DNA of 14,246 nt, taken from positions 1-14,246 of the forward strand of contig QWII01000179.1 in the NCBI GenBank assembly GCA_021405325.1. Reading direction: 5' to 3'. The notes under the pieces are model-generated. The model was not told the origin of the DNA, ran no database searches, and was given only the letters and a program-made list of their open reading frames with translations. Source of the DNA: Caldilinea sp. CFX5. GTDB lineage: Bacteria > Chloroflexota > Anaerolineae > Caldilineales > Caldilineaceae. Shown one piece after another: positions 13,293-14,246 of the stretch (positions within the stretch are counted from its first letter, which is position 1; each line of letters opens with the position of its first letter). The translations under genes were made by a program, and so were the position numbers.

Positions 13293-13628
13293 TTAGTTTT
13301 CGGCATACCCTGTGTATTTCCGCTTATAGGGAGCTTGAAAACCCAGGACGATGTCCTCTTTCGGCACACCCAACGCCACTAACTCATCCGCCACCCCAAA
13401 CTCGGTGCCATTATGTTGAATCCAGATTTTATTCTGTTTAATGTCCAGGTGTAAGATACAGCCATGAATCCAATCAAACTGCTCCCAGCCTACCTGAAAC
13501 AATTGGTAATGATCCCGCTCGGTATCGAAAATGTACTGCGTCTCCACTTCTTGGGAAGTCGGTAAGGCCGCGCCAAACTCTTTGAGTATTTGTTGAATGT
13601 GGCTGCGATAGGTGGCTACTTTATCCAT
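13293..13628 (-). CDS. xisI: XisI-family protein
   Basis: A 111-residue protein matching the XisI family along its length: the DTERDHYQLFQVGWEQ core, GCILHLDIKQNKIWIQHNGTE, GVADELVALGVPKEDIVLGF and the C-terminal PYKRKYTGYAEN. XisI was first described as an accessory factor for excision of the fdxN element in heterocysts of Anabaena. It has spread widely in genomes with no such element, nearly always with XisH. GGAGG lies seven bases before the ATG, and the start overlaps xisH by 13 bp. A two-part toxin/antitoxin-like or immunity role for XisH/XisI is inference. R4 supplies a terminator right after its stop. Confidence 0.88.
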   Translation of the reverse strand: MDKVATYRSHIQQILKEFGAALPTSQEVETQYIFDTERDHYQLFQVGWEQFDWIHGCILHLDIKQNKIWIQHNGTEFGVADELVALGVPKEDIVLGFQAPYKRKYTGYAEN

Positions 13629-14038
13629 GTATAGACCTCCATCTTGCTAGGGTCAAACACCAACAACTTTACCTGATATTCCGCACAGACTGTTTGAATA
13701 AAGCGCCGCGAGAAAAACGCATTGTAAATATCCAGTGGCACAGCTAAAAATAACCGTCGTTCCGGATCTTTTTCGCGCAACGCCAAGCGGTAGTCCAGAA
13801 ATTGACCAAGCGCCTCATGAAAATCGGTCATCCAGGAGTTGCCGACAAAACTTTTGATCTCAACGGCAATTTTCTGATCGTCTTTTTCAGCGGCAATGAT
13901 CGGCTCCGCCGCCAGATCAATATAGATGTGCATATCACTATCCGGAAGTTTGAGCCAATAGTGCTCATGCGTCACCTTCCAGTCGTCGTTGACCAGCGCC
14001 TGTTTAACTGTATCATGAAAAATGTCTTTAGCGGGCAT
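13616..14038 (-). CDS. xisH: XisH-family endonuclease-like protein
   Basis: A 140-residue XisH-family protein, full length for the family. It starts MPAKDIFHDTVKQALVNDDW and carries a PD-(D/E)XK nuclease core: Asp41 in YIDLAAEP, then Glu60 and Lys62 in KIAVEIKSF. The Holliday-junction-resolvase-like helix WMTDFHEALGQFLDYRLAL and the C-terminal KLLVFDPSKMEVYTWIK follow. XisH was described as required for fdxN element excision together with XisI and XisF. No such recombinase is in this window, so it is likely a stand-alone pair. It is first in its operon; the R5 promoter lies 154 bases upstream. The ribosome binding site is weak. A shortened second copy survives as the scar at 10586-10653. Confidence 0.88.
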   Translation of the reverse strand: MPAKDIFHDTVKQALVNDDWKVTHEHYWLKLPDSDMHIYIDLAAEPIIAAEKDDQKIAVEIKSFVGNSWMTDFHEALGQFLDYRLALREKDPERRLFLAVPLDIYNAFFSRRFIQTVCAEYQVKLLVFDPSKMEVYTWIK

Positions 14039-14092
14039 TATCTTGCGTACCTATCCTTCTTCCTTTAATGCCTCGATGCGCAGCTAGCGCCA

Positions 14093-14185
14093 TCAACTGC
14101 CGAAAAATCGTCCGATTTGAGAACCCTTCTTATACGCGGCGTCATGAATCTGCGGTTGCGTTGGTTTGGCCGGCTTGCGTGTCAT
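14093..14185 (-). CDS. R5 leader peptide ORF, 30 aa
   Basis: MTRKPAKPTQPQIHDAAYK followed by KGSQIGRFFGS and a TGA. The ATG is six bases after the R5 -10 box; the stop lies 54 bases before the xisH ATG. It has the position and size of a leader peptide. It has no ribosome binding site, so leaderless initiation would be required. Confidence 0.35.
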   Translation of the reverse strand: MTRKPAKPTQPQIHDAAYKKGSQIGRFFGS

Positions 14186-14191
14186 GTCGGT

Positions 14192-14220
14192 AGTATACCG
14201 TAGATCGCCGTCATCCGCAA
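14192..14220 (-). promoter_or_regulatory. R5 promoter
   Basis: On the minus strand TTGCGG (14220-14215), 17 bp, TATACT (14197-14192). It drives xisH-xisI. Confidence 0.68.
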
Positions 14221-14246
14221 TTGTTTTACGCCGATTGCCGAGCGCT

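Larger units (their letters stand above)
14072..14246. repeat. Intergenic punctuation repeat, copy R5 (cut by the window end)
   Basis: Its left extension (CCATCAACTGCCG, then AAATCGTCCGATTTGAGAAC) and core match R4. It ends at GATTGCCGAGCGCT, exactly at the point where R4 carries its internal deletion. Whether R5 has the same deletion lies outside the window. Confidence 0.85.

Noticed and set aside
13293..14038. A developmentally excised fdxN-type element
   Set aside because: xisH and xisI alone do not mark such an element. There is no XisF-type recombinase, no nif gene and no visible pair of attachment sites.
9597..14246. Integron cassette array with attC sites
   Set aside because: Orientation and cassette-like order fit, but I could not find paired GTTRRRY/RYYYAAC core sites in the repeats. 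The repeats are also longer than attC sites and no integrase is in the window.
9597..14246. CRISPR array
   Set aside because: The repeats are hundreds of bases long, diverged, and separated by genes rather than short spacers.

Overview
The window looks like chromosomal DNA of a Chloroflexota bacterium (a Caldilinea/Roseiflexus/Herpetosiphon-type filamentous lineage is my guess, not verified). The hints are moderately GC-rich coding sequence, a very large MalT-type LuxR regulator beginning METPIL, a transglutaminase with the Bact_transglu_N layout, and an accessory gene set (XisH/XisI, DUF4160/DUF2442, AF2212-like antitoxins) typical of Chloroflexota and filamentous cyanobacteria. Every gene I can support lies on the minus strand.

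Left part (1-9330). At the left edge is a broken chimera: the N-terminus of an initiating sugar transferase runs, out of frame by one base in a G run, into an internal piece of GDP-L-fucose synthase. A 520-base stretch follows that holds a good minus-strand promoter and, at its right end, a perfect 32-bp inverted repeat. Then come an ABC-2 exporter (ATPase plus permease), an acyltransferase-3 membrane protein, a MalT-like LuxR regulator, a membrane protein with a CorA-like C-terminal hairpin, and a transglutaminase-like protein whose start overlaps a 5'-truncated Rpn/PD-(D/E)XK nuclease pseudogene.

Right part (9331-14246). This is the unusual region: a run of small gene modules, all on the minus strand, separated by five same-orientation copies of one intergenic repeat (R1 9597-9905, R2 10654-11028, R3 11703-12078, R4 about 12971-13281, R5 about 14072 to the window end). 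From right to left the modules are xisH-xisI, an AF2212-like antitoxin with a PIN toxin, an AF2212-like antitoxin with a MazF/PemK toxin, DUF4160-DUF2442, and a 73-aa antitoxin-like gene whose downstream partner was replaced by the truncated nuclease. Repeat starts are spaced 1.05-1.33 kb apart.

Read in the gene direction, each complete repeat first supplies a rho-independent terminator (GGCGAGTAG hairpin followed by T5) for the module it follows, then a promoter (TTGCSG, 17 bp, TATACT) for the next module. In R2-R5 an ATG lies exactly six bases after the -10 box and opens a conserved short peptide (M-x-x-K-x-AKPTQPQ). The repeat therefore works as a punctuation cassette: stop the last operon, start the next. 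A 68-bp scar of a second, deleted xisHI module sits inside the DUF4160 module. That suggests the array gains and loses modules by recombination. I can neither identify an integrase nor recognise attC sites in the window.
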